Assembly (NCBI GenBank): GCA_963575745.1 | Contig: CAUYUJ010001445.1 | Location: forward strand, 25,001 to 89,000 | Origin: Prorocentrum cordatum | Lineage: Eukaryota > Sar > Dinophyceae > Prorocentrales > Prorocentraceae | DNA: 64,000 bases | Direction: 5' to 3' | Shown: in pieces, positions 51,001 to 63,001 of the stretch | Numbering within the stretch: the first letter of the stretch is position 1 | How the letters are laid out: each line of letters begins with the position of its first letter | Program-made: the position numbers and the translations under genes | The notes under the pieces: generated by a model | Database searches by the model: none | What the model saw: the letters and a program-made list of their open reading frames with translations, nothing else | What the model was told of the DNA's origin: nothing

Positions 51001-51640
51001 GCGGACGTCGCATCTTCCGACCACGGAATGCAATTTTGCATTGGATGTTCACCATTGGGGTTTTGAACCAGCACCCCCCCCCCCCCACCACCACCACCAC
51101 CACCGCGCCGCCACCGCCGCCACCGCCGCCACCGCCGCCGCGCGCGTCGGGTGAGCCCCGCGTCGGGCCTCACCCGCGTGGCCGCGCTGGCCACGCCTTC
51201 CCCGCCCATCGATTGATGCGGTGGTTGCCCAGCCCCGCGGGCAGCTATAGCTCCAACTGCTGACGTTGCTGCATCGTTCGCGCGGCGGCGCGCGACCACG
51301 CGCCGCCGCGGCTGGATTCGCCTATCTGCGCGAGGCGCGCGCCAATATTCCGAGGCGGCTAGCGCGTTCAGCCAGAATTTCGAATCGCGCAAATCGTGGC
51401 TGCGATTGGGGCGCAGATGGAGCAACGGCAACAAGCGCCGCCGCCGCGCCGCCACCGCAGTCGCCGCCGCCGCCGCCGCCGTGCTCCTCGCCCTTTTCCC
51501 GCGCGTGTTCCTGCATGCTTTCCTGCGGTTCCCGCACGGAGCAGTAGTGGCAGCATGCAGGCCGTGGCATACCGTATGCAGTATCTATTGGGTAGTATGT
51601 GCGTGTCAGCGTGTAATTTGCGATAGCAAGAGGGTTGTAG
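48053..51640. other. CpG-rich non-genic stretch with dispersed short repeats
   Basis: A diverged unit of the form TCTAACCAGGGAGTGAAAG, then CCATTGGGTTTTCGATCCAA, then CGTCGCC recurs near 50437, 50555, 50776, 50880 and 51013. A 19-base palindrome GAATGTAAATTTTACATTC lies at about 48784. CGCG-rich words dominate the rest. All six frames are open by composition; I find no domain. Confidence 0.45.
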
Positions 51641-52363
51641 CCGTGGTATGGAAGAAGCAGGGGGAGATGTGGTCGGAGTGGAAATCATAGCAGTGGTAAC
51701 AGCAACAGTAGAAGTAGCATAGTAGAAGAAGTGGCAGAGAGTAGTAAGAATCGCAGTTGCAGCAGTATTTTTGGCAGTTGTATAGTGGCAGTTGTACTGG
51801 TAACGGTAGTACCAGTAGTCGTATTACGACTAGTAACAGTAGCCCGATAGTATCAGTGTAGAAGTAGCAGCATCAATTGTAATGGTAGTAGTGGTATTTG
51901 TATCAGAAGAAGTAACAACACGAATGGTGTATTACGGGCAGAGTATAACTGGACGTAGTGGGCGAAGTAGCCGTACTAGCATAAGTTGTGCCACCATCAC
52001 TGTGATACGTATAGCAGATGTTGCACGTGACAATAGTACTAATGGTACCAGTAACGTGATCAATTGTATTAGTGACAGTCGTAGCAACACTCGTAGAAGA
52101 ATACATAATATTTGTAGTAGTGGTAGTAGTTGCAGTAGTAGTAGTAGTAGCAGCAGCAGCAGTAGCAATAATAGTTATAGTAGTAGTAATATTAGCAATC
52201 GTAGAAGTAGTAGTAGTAGTAGTAGTAATAGTCGTAATAATATACTAGTCGTAGTAGTAGTATTCGTAGTGATAGTAGTAGTAGTAGTAGTAGTAGTAGC
52301 AGTATAGTAGTTGTAGTGGTGGTAGTAGTAGTAGTAGCAGTAATCGTAGTAGTAGTAGGATTG

Positions 52364-52407
<44 letters not shown>

Positions 52408-52491
52408 AGTAGGCGTAGGAGAAGTAGTTGTAGTATTAGTAGTAGCAGAAGTAGTCGTAGTAGTATTAGTAGTAGTAGTAGTAGTAGTAGT

Positions 52492-52536
<45 letters not shown>

Positions 52537-52548
52537 ATAGTAGCAATC

Positions 52549-52580
<32 letters not shown>

Positions 52581-52644
52581 CGTAGTAGTAGTAGTAGTAG
52601 CAGTAGTCGTAGAAGTAGTCGTAGTAGTAGTAGTAGAAGTAGTC

Positions 52645-52675
<31 letters not shown>

Positions 52676-52716
52676 CAATACTAGTAGTAGTAAGAGTAGT
52701 AGGAGTAGTCGTAGTC

Positions 52717-52750
<34 letters not shown>

Positions 52751-53049
52751 GTAGTAGTAGTAGTAATAGTAGTAGTAGTAGTAGTAGTAGAAGTAGTAGT
52801 AGTAGTAGTAGTACTAGTAGTAGTACTAGTACTAGTAGGGGTAGTAGTGGTAGGGTAATAGTAGTAGTGGTGGTGGCAGTAGCAGTAGTAGTAGTAGGAG
52901 GAGGAGGAGGAGGAGCATACGTAGTTGTAGTAGTAGTATTGGTAGCAGTAGTAGTAGTAGTAGCAATAGCAATATCACTAGCAGCAGTAGTAATAGTAGT
53001 AGTAGTAGTAGTCGTAGTAGTAGTAGTAGTAGTAGTAGCAGTAGTACTC

Positions 53050-53080
<31 letters not shown>

Positions 53081-53142
53081 CAGTAGGAGTAGTAGTGGTA
53101 GTCGTAGTGGTCTGGGGTAGCGGTAGCGGTAATCGTCGTCTC

Positions 53143-53188
<46 letters not shown>

Positions 53189-53678
53189 ATGGTAGTAGCA
53201 GTAGTAGTAATAGTAGTAGTAATAGTAGTAGTAGTAGTAGCAGGAGTAGTAGTAGCAGTAGTCGTAGTAGTAGTAGTAGTAGTAGTAGTCGTCGCCGTCG
53301 TAGTAGTAGTAGTAGTATAGTAGTATCGTAGTGCAGTAGTAGTATAGTAGTAGCAGTAGTAGCAGCAGTAGTAGTAGTAGCAGTAGTAGTGGTAGTGGTA
53401 GTAGTAGTAATAGTAGTAGTAGTAGTAGTCGTAGTAGTAGTAGTAGTAATCGTCGTCGTCGTCGTCGTAGCTATAGTAGTAGTAGTAGTGGTAGTAGTAG
53501 TAGTAGTAGTAGTAGTCGTCGTAGAAGTAGTAGTCGTCGTACCAGTAGTTGTCGTAGTAGGGGTACATGGTGGCAGTAAGTAGTAGGTCCTAGGTGGTAG
53601 TAGGTAGTAAGTTCAAGGTTGTAGGTAGCAGGTCGTATGTAGTAGGTAATAGGTAGTAGTGGTAGTAGTAGTAGTAGC

Positions 53679-53711
<33 letters not shown>

Positions 53712-53756
53712 CGTGTAGTAGTAGTAGTAGTAGTAGTAGTAATAATAGTAGTAGTG

Positions 53757-53787
<31 letters not shown>

Positions 53788-54340
53788 TAGTGGTGGTAGT
53801 AGCAGTAGTAGTGGTGGTAGTAGTAGTAGTAGAAGTAGTAATAATAAGAGTAGCAATTGCAGCCGTTTGTAGTAGTGGTTCTTAGTATGTGGTCGTAGTA
53901 GTAACAGTATTTGTAGTAGTAGTAGCAGCTGTGTAGGCGTAGTCTAGTCCTAAAGTAGCCGTCGTAGTCGTAGGTAGTAGCAGTAGCAGCAGCAGTAGAA
54001 GTAACAGGAATCGCATTAACAGCAGCAGCGGCAGTGGACGTCGCAGCAGTAGTGGTGGTATCAGTAGCCGTAGAGGTAATTCGAGCAGTGGACATATTCG
54101 CAGTAGTTGTGTAGTAGTCAGCCCCAATCGTAGTAGTTCGTTGTAGTATGTGTAATAGTCGTAGTATAAACAGTAACAATATAGTCGTAGCACCAGTAGC
54201 CGTGGTAGCAGTAGTAGTACCACAACTCGTATTATAGTACGGGTAGTAGTAGTCGTAGTAGTAGTAGTAGTAGTAGTAGTTGTAGTATTGGTAGTCGTAG
54301 TAGTAGTAGTCGTCGTCGTCGTCGTAGTAGTAGTAGTAGC

Positions 54341-54376
<36 letters not shown>

Positions 54377-54413
54377 CGTAGTAGTCGTAGTAGTCGTCGT
54401 AGTCGTAGTAGTC

Positions 54414-54447
<34 letters not shown>

Positions 54448-54685
54448 AAGTAGTAGTAGTCGTAGTAGTAGTCGTAGTAGTAATAGTAGTGCTAGTAGTA
54501 GTAGTAGTAGTAGTAGTAGGAGTAGTAGTAGTAGTAGTAGTTGTAGTAGTAGTAGTAGTAGTAGTAGTAGGAGTAGTTGTAGTAGTAGTAGTAGTCGTAC
54601 TAGTCGTAGTAGTCGTAGTAGTATAGCAGTAGTACTAGTAGTAGTAGCAGTTCTGGTAGTAGTAGTAGTAGTAGTAGTAGTAATG

Positions 54686-54733
<48 letters not shown>

Positions 54734-54795
54734 TAGTAGTAGTGGTAGTAGTGGTAGTAGTCGTCGTAGTAGTGGTTGTGGTCGTCGTAGGGTAG
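51640..54795. repeat. Giant degenerate TAG/GTA triplet satellite (about 3.1 kb)
   Basis: AGT/GTA/TAG triplets throughout, becoming purer from 52300 to 54780, with single-base substitutions (CGT, GCA, GGT). Poly-Val, poly-Ser, poly-Leu and poly-Tyr frames over it are artefacts. One strand is free of stops only in phases that avoid TAG. Confidence 0.95.
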
Positions 54796-55583
54796 TCGGC
54801 GTACAAGTCTAACAGTAGACGCAGTAGTAATCGCCGTAGCTGTCGCGTCAAAGAAGACGTCGCTTTAGTTGTAGGTATCGGTAGCAGAGGTGTATACACG
54901 CAGTGACGTAGTATATGGATGGTATGTCTCGCATGCCGTAGCTGCCTTTACGCGTGCGCATGTTTGGAGATGGCACCCCAAGAGCCACCCAGAGAGGCCC
55001 GCAGAACCCGAAGGAACCCAAGTCGCCGCAATAGATCTCATGATATCCACATGCGTCCTATGGAACACCGCAGACACCCAGAGATACACAATATTATACC
55101 GAGAAGCACCAAGTGTCCACCCACCCACGCCAGCCACCTGAGATCCCACAGGATCCCCCAAATCACGCCTCGAGGTCCCCTCACCCCCACGCTGCTGGCC
55201 CCCCAAGCTACCCCAAGATGCCAAAACTACCCCTAGAAACCAGAAAAAGGACCTCAGACGCCCGAATGAAGCCCAAGAGACTCAGCACTGTGGGCGGGAT
55301 GTGCCGAAAGCATAGATGGTCAAACAAAGATCGTTGCAATTGCTCGCACAGTCAGTCCATGGGAGAAGCCCCCCAATGACATCATCGAGGCGGGAGCTCA
55401 CGCAGAAACTTCGGCAACAGACATGTTACTAGACAGCGCTGCCCGAATGCGGCCCAGGGCTCTCGGGCACGTCTTATAGAGTCGCATGACGATGTAACCC
55501 TCGGCCGTCGTCATCCTCGCTGTCCTCCTCGGTCTCCTAATTCATCATCCGCCTCCAAGTCTCCTAGCCTCCCCCTTCCTATA
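54796..55583. other. Intergenic, degenerate CCCAAGA-type repeats
   Basis: CCCAAG, CCACCC and CCCAGAG words recur at short intervals from 54970 to 55260, the complement of the 5.6-6.0 kb repeat. No gene is supported. Confidence 0.45.
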
Positions 55584-57897
55584 TTATAGCTTCCTCAAGC
55601 TACTCGGCACGAGGACTTGGGAAATCTGGCCAACGCTGGCCTTGAAAAAAGTACAGGACTCGAGCACGCAATCACTTCGCACGTATGCGAAACTGTCGCC
55701 TGATACTAGGCAACACACGACGCCGTCCCGCGCCGAACAGGTGGGCCAACGCGAAATGCATGTCAGAGTGGTGCCCTCGAGTGCGATGTGAAAATACACT
55801 TGGCCGAAATTTATGCCATCGCACCCGCTGTAAGCAACGACGTCGCCCATGGCGACCAAGCGGCAACGGATGTTACAACATCTCGCAGTAAAAATCGTCG
55901 ACGTGGGATGAACCAGGAGCGTTGACCGCACGGCGGCGTCCAACCTCTTGTTGGCAGCTCGCGGCTCTACTAACCCAACTGAAATGATCGGCTGCTTCAG
56001 GTCATGGAGGTGTTGCAAAATGCATTCCTCCATGATCCCGCGGTCAAACGCCACTGTATTATGGCGCGGCTCCGCCATTTGCTTCAGCGTCCTATGTTTG
56101 CGCTCCATTAGGAACGCTGTGACCAGACAGCCGTGTTTCCTATACTGATCGCCAAGGTTTGTGCTCCAGTGGGTCTTGGGCTTCCACAGCGCCAGCCCAT
56201 AGGCGCGCTGGTGGGCCGACAGGTGGGCAAGGATAGCATCGTCGAGGGCGTCAGCGTCGATAGCCCTGGCAGTAGTCAGCTGCAGCGCGGCAGCGACCTT
56301 GCACAAAAGCAGCGCGCTGTCGACCTGAGGCTTGCACACGCCAGCCTTGCAAACCACATCTGTCAGGAACTTCCCCAACACAGGCGCGAAACAAAACAGC
56401 TCAGACGCGCTCCCATTAGGGCTGCACTCCTTGTTGCCAGAGAAGAGACTGCGCGCGTACGCATAACTGCCAGGGGACCCCCACTGCTGCGCGCACTCGT
56501 GCATTGTTGTGCCACCGGAACTGTGCTTCCTGAGCACCCCCTCCAGCGCCGTCAGCTCGGTAGCAAACGCGCCGTCGCAAAAAATACACGCGCATCCAAT
56601 ACCAATTCCAAACCTCCGTAATCTGGATGTCTAGAGACGTGTCTTGTAAGAGACCTGTTTCGACGTGTATCCAGCCAGAGCGGGCTTCCAGCTTCTCCAG
56701 TCTACCCTTGTCGCCGACCGCGTTGCTATCGGACAGCTCCTTCAACCTGGCCAGCATGCCCTTCAACTCAGCGTCAGTGTACCGAGCGTGCTTTGTGGTG
56801 TCCAAGTCAGCCGCCGACACCCAATACGCTGACCCCTCTTGAAGCAACGACGACTTGTGCCCAACCACATTTGCGCATAATGCGCAGACCTTATGGCCTG
56901 TCGCGCCCTTGCAGTGTAAGCTAAATTTGAACGCCCTCTCGTCTTGGACGAGAATGTCCAGCTTCCCCCAGAACATTCTCGGAGACGCCTCTCCGTGGAT
57001 ACTGAACTGGATGCCGCTCCTGAGGTCGATGCCATGCGGGGCGCCCATGAACAGCTTCAGGCATATCTTCATGAGCTCAGACATCCCACCACGAAGCCTC
57101 GCGACAGTAGTCGAACGACAGCCTGTCAGGGTGAACCACATCAGCTCGTTTGACAGCACAGGCCAACCGAAACCTAGAATTGTCCAATATATAGACTCCA
57201 GACGCCTCAAGTTGTGCGCACCCAATGGGTTACCTGGAGTAATATCATCGCTGTAGACGATGAGGCGTATGTAATTGTTCGTCTTGTCCAACGTATCGAT
57301 AAGCACCTGTCGAAATGGCTCGCTCTCCCTGGCGGCGGCTTGCAAGAAAGCCCAAGGGTTCTGCACCCAGATCTCGAGGTCGTTACCGTCGCAATCAAAC
57401 GCAGGGATCTTCTGCAATATAGGGCCGAAATCCGTGCTCTGGAATGCTATATCCTGTCTAGCTTTCCGTATGCTGAACGTCGAAAAGGCAGTCGGTAATT
57501 CTGCGTCTCGAATCTCAGCGAGGATGTGAGACAGCCCTGACGCAGTGACGCGGGCCTCCCTGCCCAAGTCCGTCAGCCATAGTCGTTGCCGAGGCGGCGT
57601 TGTGCAATCTTCTGCATCGGTCGCCCGCTTCCGAGGTATCGCAACAAATTGCGTGTGAACAAACGCTTGAGCCAAACATGTGTTGCGGACAATGACCACT
57701 GGAGACGTACGGCCCACGCGCGCACGACTCTCAGTTCCAGGCCTAAGCCGCCTCACGCACTGCGCCGCAATTTGCATGCGACGAGGGGCGCCCCGCAGGG
57801 CGCTCGAACGGGAACACCGCACGGACCTTGGCTTCCGAGGCGAATCCGCATCAACATTGGCAGTAAAAGGCCGCGTGCAAATCGGCAAGTCATACAT
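55584..57897 (-). pseudogene. DDE-type transposase-like gene, frameshift in an A6 tract
   Basis: ATG 57897-57895. The frame runs to about 56585, then needs a one-base shift at the A6 run 56579-56584 (T6 in sense) to continue to TGA 55586-55584, about 770 residues in all. Landmarks: RLIVYSDDITPGNPLG (first Asp region), WGKLDILVQDERAFKFSL, GHKVCALCANVV (CxxC), then NWYWMRVYF|CDGAFATEL at the shift. The last landmarks are WKPKTHWSTNL and FLMERKHRTLKQMA (Lys/His then Glu). These appear in the same order as in the gene at 18.7-20.6 kb, where the central motif is LDLMH; here the Asp position is Tyr. The shift sits in a homopolymer, so a sequencing error is possible. Terminal repeats were not seen. 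Confidence 0.6.
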
Positions 57898-57939
57898 CAC
57901 ATATTGTCTTTCAATCGTTGCTGCCCACTGATCAAACAC

Positions 57940-58589
57940 GCGCCCGATATGCCTCGGGCTGGAACAACGGGAACTGAGTGGGGAGCAGGATGTCAGATGT
58001 GGCGCGGTGAGCGGCAGTTGCTCATCTCTATGATGGTTTACACATCATCCCCCTCATCATCATCACCATCCGCCTCACCATCATTACATGCATCATCATC
58101 GCACCGCCTTCCAGTCGATAAATGTCGCCATGGGTTCCCCCATAGGTCAGTCAGTCAGTCTCGAGGTGGAGTACTTCGCGGGTAGCTATATATTGGGGGG
58201 GGGGGGGATCTATCAGGGCGCGTTTATGATAAGAGGTATGGCGGTTTGGGTGCGGGGGTGTCATATAGGAGGGGGGCCCATACATTTGGCGAGGGTACCA
58301 AAACGTCCGCAGTTCCATGCGGTGGTGGGTTGTTATGATACGAGTGCGGGCGATGGCCACGCGGGGCCTTACAGTTCCCAACCATCCTGTGGCGTTGGGC
58401 CACCGTTTTGAAAAGGCAGCGCCCCGCGTCTTCACTCCTCCTCTCCTCATCCGCCTCCTCCTCCTCTTCTTCCTGCTCCTTTTCCGCCCCCCCTCCTCTC
58501 ACCATCGGCGTCATCATCATTATCACCATCAGCATCAGCATCATCGTCGCAATCGACATCGTCATCGTCGTTACAATCATCGTGATGAC
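57940..58589. other. Intergenic, CAT/CTC tracts
   Basis: CAT-rich at 58040-58100 and 58505-58589, CTC-rich at 58430-58500, and a G run at 58195-58207. No gene is supported. Confidence 0.5.
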
Positions 58590-58739
58590 CATTTCGGCAC
58601 GCCCCTCGCACGCTTCGTGGCACCACAGCGAGCTCCACCGAAGGCCCCAATGGGACCTCCCGCATGCGTCACCCACACCCAATTCTGGCATACCCAATCA
58701 TTGAAGGCCCCAATGGGACCGCACGCATGCGACCCCCCC

Positions 58740-58772
<33 letters not shown>

Positions 58773-58935
58773 CACACACACACTTCGGCGTACCCCTCAC
58801 ACGCTTCGTGGCCCCATATATAGGGAGTTCCACCGACGGCCCAACTGGGCCCGCACGCGTGCGCCACCCGCACCCAGGGATGGCGTACCCCGCACGCGTT
58901 ACGCGGCCCCATATAGCGAGCCCCACCGAAGGTCG
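58590..58935. repeat. About 96-bp tandem repeat interrupted by (CA)n
   Basis: GGC(A/G)(C/T)(A/G)CCCC(T/G)C..ACGC(T/G)T(C/T)GTGGC and CCACCGAAGGCCC blocks recur near 58593, 58786 and 58882, with a partial unit near 58690. (CA)n fills 58738-58785. Confidence 0.7.
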
Positions 58936-59069
58936 CAACGAGGCCGCCCAACTTTTAGAATCGGCACCCCCCCAGTCACTCGAGACCTCGGGGAGTTGGA
59001 GGGAGGACGAGGGCCCTGAATGACCAGGAGGGCGAAGTGGTCATGGAAGGAGGAGGGGTGGCGCGACGG

Positions 59070-59930
59070 AGGAGGGGGGCGGATAAGGAGGAAGAGGAGG
59101 GAGGAGGAGGAGGAGGAGGAGGAGGAGGAGACGGAGGAAGAGGGGGGGGAGGAGGGGGAGGAGGAGGAGGAGGAGAACACGAGGAGGAGGAGGAGGAGGA
59201 GGAGGTGGAGGAGGAGGAGGAGGAGGACGATACGACGGAGGAGGAGGGAGGAGGGGGGAGGACGAGGAGGAGGTGAGGAGGATACGAAAACGTAGCAGGA
59301 CTCCCTGATACTGTTACGTCTCATCTCCGCGCTGGCATGGTGAGGAGGAGGCGATGAGGAGGAGGAGGGGGAGGAGGGCAGGAGGAGGACGAGGAGGAGG
59401 AGGAGGAGGAGGAGAAGCAGGAGGACAATGAGACGAAACAGTGCCAGGAGTCCCTGGTGCGTTTTCGTTTCATCTCCGCGCTGGCATGAGGAGGAGGGGG
59501 AGGAGGAGAAGTAGGATGAGACGGAGGATGAGACGAACCAGTACCAGGAGTCCCTGGTATTTTTCCTCTGCATCCCCGCGCTGGCATGAGGAGGAGGAGG
59601 ACGAAGAGGAGGAGGAGGATGAAGATGATACGAACAAAGTACCAGGAGTCCCTGGTACGTTGTCGTCCCATCTCCGTGCTGCATGGCATGCGGAGGAGGA
59701 GGAGGATGAGGACGAGGATGAGGAGGAGGAGGGGGGGAGGAGGAGGAGGAGGAGACGAAACAGCACAGGGAGTTCCTGGTACTTGCTCGTCTCATCCCCG
59801 TGCTGACATGAGGATGAGAAGGATGATGGGGACGGGAGGCGGAGGAGGGGGATGAGGATGAGGAGGAGGATGGGGAGGAGGAGGGGGAGGAGGACAATGC
59901 GTGGAGAAGAGGGAGTGGGAATAGCTCCAA
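59070..59930. repeat. (GGA)n array carrying five copies of a 60-bp dyad core
   Basis: Cores at 59281-59340, 59431-59490, 59531-59590, 59629-59690 and 59752-59813, each of the form GACGAAACAGTACCAGGAGT then CCCTGGTACGTTTTCGTCTC then ATCTCCGCGCTGGCATGAGG. ACCAGG and CCTGGT, and flanking ACGAAAAC and GTTTTCGT, can pair. GGA tracts of 40-110 bases separate the cores. Confidence 0.8.
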
Positions 59931-60703
59931 GCAAAGGCAAGCATCACGCCACCCCGCTCGCCTAGCCGCTTGAAGACGGGGACCCGAAGTCATCCCGCCA
60001 TCGGCGGCCAGGCCAGTGGGGAATTGGTGGTGTTTGCCATGCGATGCAAATCTGTCACGCCCTCACGGCCTCTATTGTTCTCATCGGCATGCGCACGCCA
60101 ACCGCACCCCCGAGTGCGCAGCGGTTGTCGCAACGACAGTCTGTCGACCGTACCCCGTGCCCCAAAACTAAGCTGAATCGTAAACCCGACCAGCCGCGCC
60201 CCACGCAATCGAAGCCTGCTGGCGCGCGTCCGCCTGGCTCATGCCCCGACTCAAGGCATGATTGAGAACCCCCTTGTACGCCCTCGAGGCGTAGGCGTTT
60301 CGAGACCTGTTCTCCACGTCGCTCTTCGCAAGCCAGAAGGACATGTCGAATGCTTCGGGGGGGGGGGGGGGTTTGGGGGGCTGGCACGACTACGTTCGAC
60401 GAGCCCCACTGCGTGGCATTTGAGGGGGGAGGCAGGAGGAGTGAGGCATGGGGGAGGCATGGAGGATGAGCGGGAAGATGTAATTTGAGATGTTGTCAGT
60501 GTTGGGCTAATCCCCAATCGTCGTGCCAAAATCGGCACGTCACGGCACGGCACGGTTTCTTTGGCTGAGCACGCCGCGACACAGTACCACCACACAACGG
60601 GGCCGTGCAACGACGGCGACGGTGTAGGTATCTTGACACCGCGCGGAGCATATTACATTGAACGTGTGTTCAATGGTATATACCATAACGGCGTCGGCGG
60701 CGT
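59931..60703. other. Intergenic, no gene recognised
   Basis: Frames on both strands are open for up to 110 codons but show no domain. A G tract is at 60357-60372. Confidence 0.45.
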
Positions 60704-62345
60704 TCACTTTGGACGTCCATAAGGCCACCGTCGTGGTAACGTGACGCGACTGCGAGACGACACGCGACCAGCCCCCACCCCGCCAACCCCCCCGCATGCG
60801 CCGCCAGCAGCAGCGGGCCGCTTGAGCACAGCCTTGGCCGTGGGTTTGGCTTTAGCCTCGGCCTTGGGAGAACCCTTGGCCTTGGCCTTGGCCTTACCCT
60901 TGGCCTTAGCTGTGCCCTTCGGTGGTCCCTTCATGGCCATCTTCTTGGCATCCGTATCCCCGAGCATCCTGGAGTGGGCCATGAACCGAGTCTGAAGGCA
61001 TGGGGTGTGGGGAGGTTGGGTGCGAGCTTATAGTAGAGGGTGGGGTGGCACCGATGGCGGCGACATAAACATGCGAAACGGATCGGCAGGGCCTGGCGTG
61101 GCCCGCCCCCCGTTGCGCGATGTTCAATGACGCCGTCATCGCGCTCCCTCGTGCACCCGCGCGCCCAACCTTCGCCATCCCGAACCCCCACTCTCGAAAC
61201 AAACCCACTCCCAGCATTAGACCCAGCGTCCTCTGCTCAAGGGCAGCAGCTGCGTCCGCTGGCACACCACCCACGGGAGGAAGCACGTGGTCAGGCGGAA
61301 CAGGGCCTGCATCGATGGGCGCGGGGCGGTCGATGCTGGCCAGCGCCGTGACCTCGGAGCTCGAAGAGGGGGCAGGTGCAGCCGCGATTGCATTAGCCCT
61401 CGGCCTCAAGTTCATTAAGTTGGCCTGGCCGACGCCTGCCTGGCCGCCGATGCCGCCGCCCAAGAGGTCCTGGTGAAGCCGCGCAATTCCCTGAAACAGC
61501 ATGTTGCCCATCTGCAGCATCGCCTCATTCATGCCGTCCTGGCTGCCACCGAGGTTCAGCGTGGGCACTGCGCGACCAGCGCTCTCCGACTGCCGAGTCG
61601 CAAGCCTGAGATCCCTGTGGTTACGTTTGATCGCCATGCCCTCAGACGATGGCATCTCTGCACGCGCAGGTGGAGGAGGCACAGGGGGCGTGTCGCCGTA
61701 GGCGTGCCGCAGCAATGACGGCGGCAAATGCGTCGGGAGGGTGTACGTCGTCACCCATTGGAATTTGTGCTTCCCCTTGGTATTCTCGATGGCCTTCACT
61801 GCAGTTTGGAACGACTTGGCGAAATTCTTCCTGGCCTCGGCGTCCATCGAGTTGACCTCGTCGGGGCTCATACAAGCCATCACCAATGCGGCACACGCCT
61901 TCTGCAACTTCTGGGACGGGCAGATCATGCCAAGCTTGTACACGCGCGCCGTCACGGTTCCAACCTTCGCCTGTCGGGCGAACGTTGGATTGGAGAGCGC
62001 CGCCCAGTCGTCCTCGGTGAAGAACCTGTTGAGGTTGTCGCAGTATTGCTGAGGCCGAGAAGAGCTGCCATCAACGGGCTCTGACACCTTGTCGCTGAGG
62101 ATGGTCGCCATAGCAAGCTTGTGATCTGCGCTCCACGGCCCAACGTTCAGCTCCCCCATGGTCATGGTCGACTCATCCACGGTCAAGCGAGGCGCTTGGG
62201 TGATCGCGGCACGGATCGCGTCCGACTGCAATTGCATCAACTGCTCCCTGGGGACTCCAGCCGCCGCCTGCTCGTTTATGAATTGGACCCGCGAGCGAAT
62301 CGCGATGATCAGCTTCTGCGCGACAGACTGCTCGGGCGCCGACAT
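60704..62345 (-). pseudogene. SL-tagged retrocopy of a dinoflagellate-type protein, frame change near 3' end
   Basis: ATG 62345-62343 lies 57 bases downstream of the SL relic. The main frame, to about 61050, reads MSAPEQSVAQKLIIAIRSRV, TVTARVYKLGMICPSQKLQK, WVTTYTLPTHLPPSLLRHAY and GMNEAMLQMGNMLFQGIARL, then Ala/Pro-rich sequence. From about 60980 a different frame continues: MAMKGPPKGTAKAKGKAKAK, then AVLKRPAAAGG, a Lys/Ala tail with the KRPAA motif common in dinoflagellate nuclear-type proteins. An indel between about 61050 and 60985 is implied if this was one protein; a retained intron is less likely given the SL relic. The CPS...LPP...AYG layout is familiar to me from multicopy dinoflagellate proteins of unknown role, but I cannot name the family. 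Confidence 0.6.
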
Positions 62346-62404
62346 CACACACCAACGCTGCGAGTGATGCTGCGCTCACGACACAAAGCGCCTCTTGCAC
62401 TAAC

Positions 62405-62423
62405 GAGCCAAAACGGCTACGGA
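62405..62423 (-). other. Dinoflagellate spliced-leader relic
   Basis: Minus strand TCCGTAGCCGTTTTGGCTC, 18 of 19 identical to DinoSL. The following bases (GTTAG) have diverged from the expected AAG. Its place upstream of the ATG fits a reinserted trans-spliced mRNA. Confidence 0.75.
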
Positions 62424-62786
62424 GTGGAAGGGGCTCGTGGTGAGGGTGGCATTGCGCTGGCAGCGCCACGAGATGCGGAGCACACCCGAGACATTACGGT
62501 GGCTTCCCATGGGGTAGGGCATCGTTTCTGGATGGGCCATTGGGCAACCGATCGCCCCTTCAGGGGCGGGGCGATACTGGCCTCGGCATGGCGGGGGCTG
62601 CTAAATCCGGCCAGGCTCTCGACACACACTGGCGTCGCATCGGCTACGTTGCTGGACTGGCAGCCGCATATAGGCCATCACATAGGCGAAACCACACGCA
62701 CACGCGACATCACTGGTGTTAAAACTGCTGACAGACACGCTTCACACGACGCAGCGATTGCCACAACCGACAGCAGGCACGCAAAA

Positions 62787-63001
62787 GTTCGAACCTCCAG
62801 CTGGAGGCTCGAACGCAGCGTTCAGACCCCCCTGAGCGCCTCGAACATTTGTATACCCTCCCCTGGCGATCCCGAACGCATGGATTCGTTCATTTCGTGC
62901 AATGCGCATGTTCGGGATCGCTGTGGGAGGTTCGAACAACTGTTCGAACCTCCCAGGGGAGGCTGAACGCCACGTTCGAGACCCCCGCTGGAGGTTCGAA
63001 C
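62787..63001. repeat. Cluster of GTTCGAAC-based inverted repeats
   Basis: Hairpin 62787-62814 (GTTCGAACCTCCAG with one mismatch). Stem 62867-62877/62910-62920 (CGATCCCGAAC). Hairpin 62925-62954 (GGGAGGTTCGAACA, 14 bp, 2-base loop, perfect). Weaker pair 62974-63001. The arms share AGGTTCGAAC, so the stems can also pair with one another. Confidence 0.8.

Noticed and set aside
51882-54626. Poly-Val, poly-Ser, poly-Leu and poly-Tyr frames
   Set aside because: Products of the TAG/GTA satellite.
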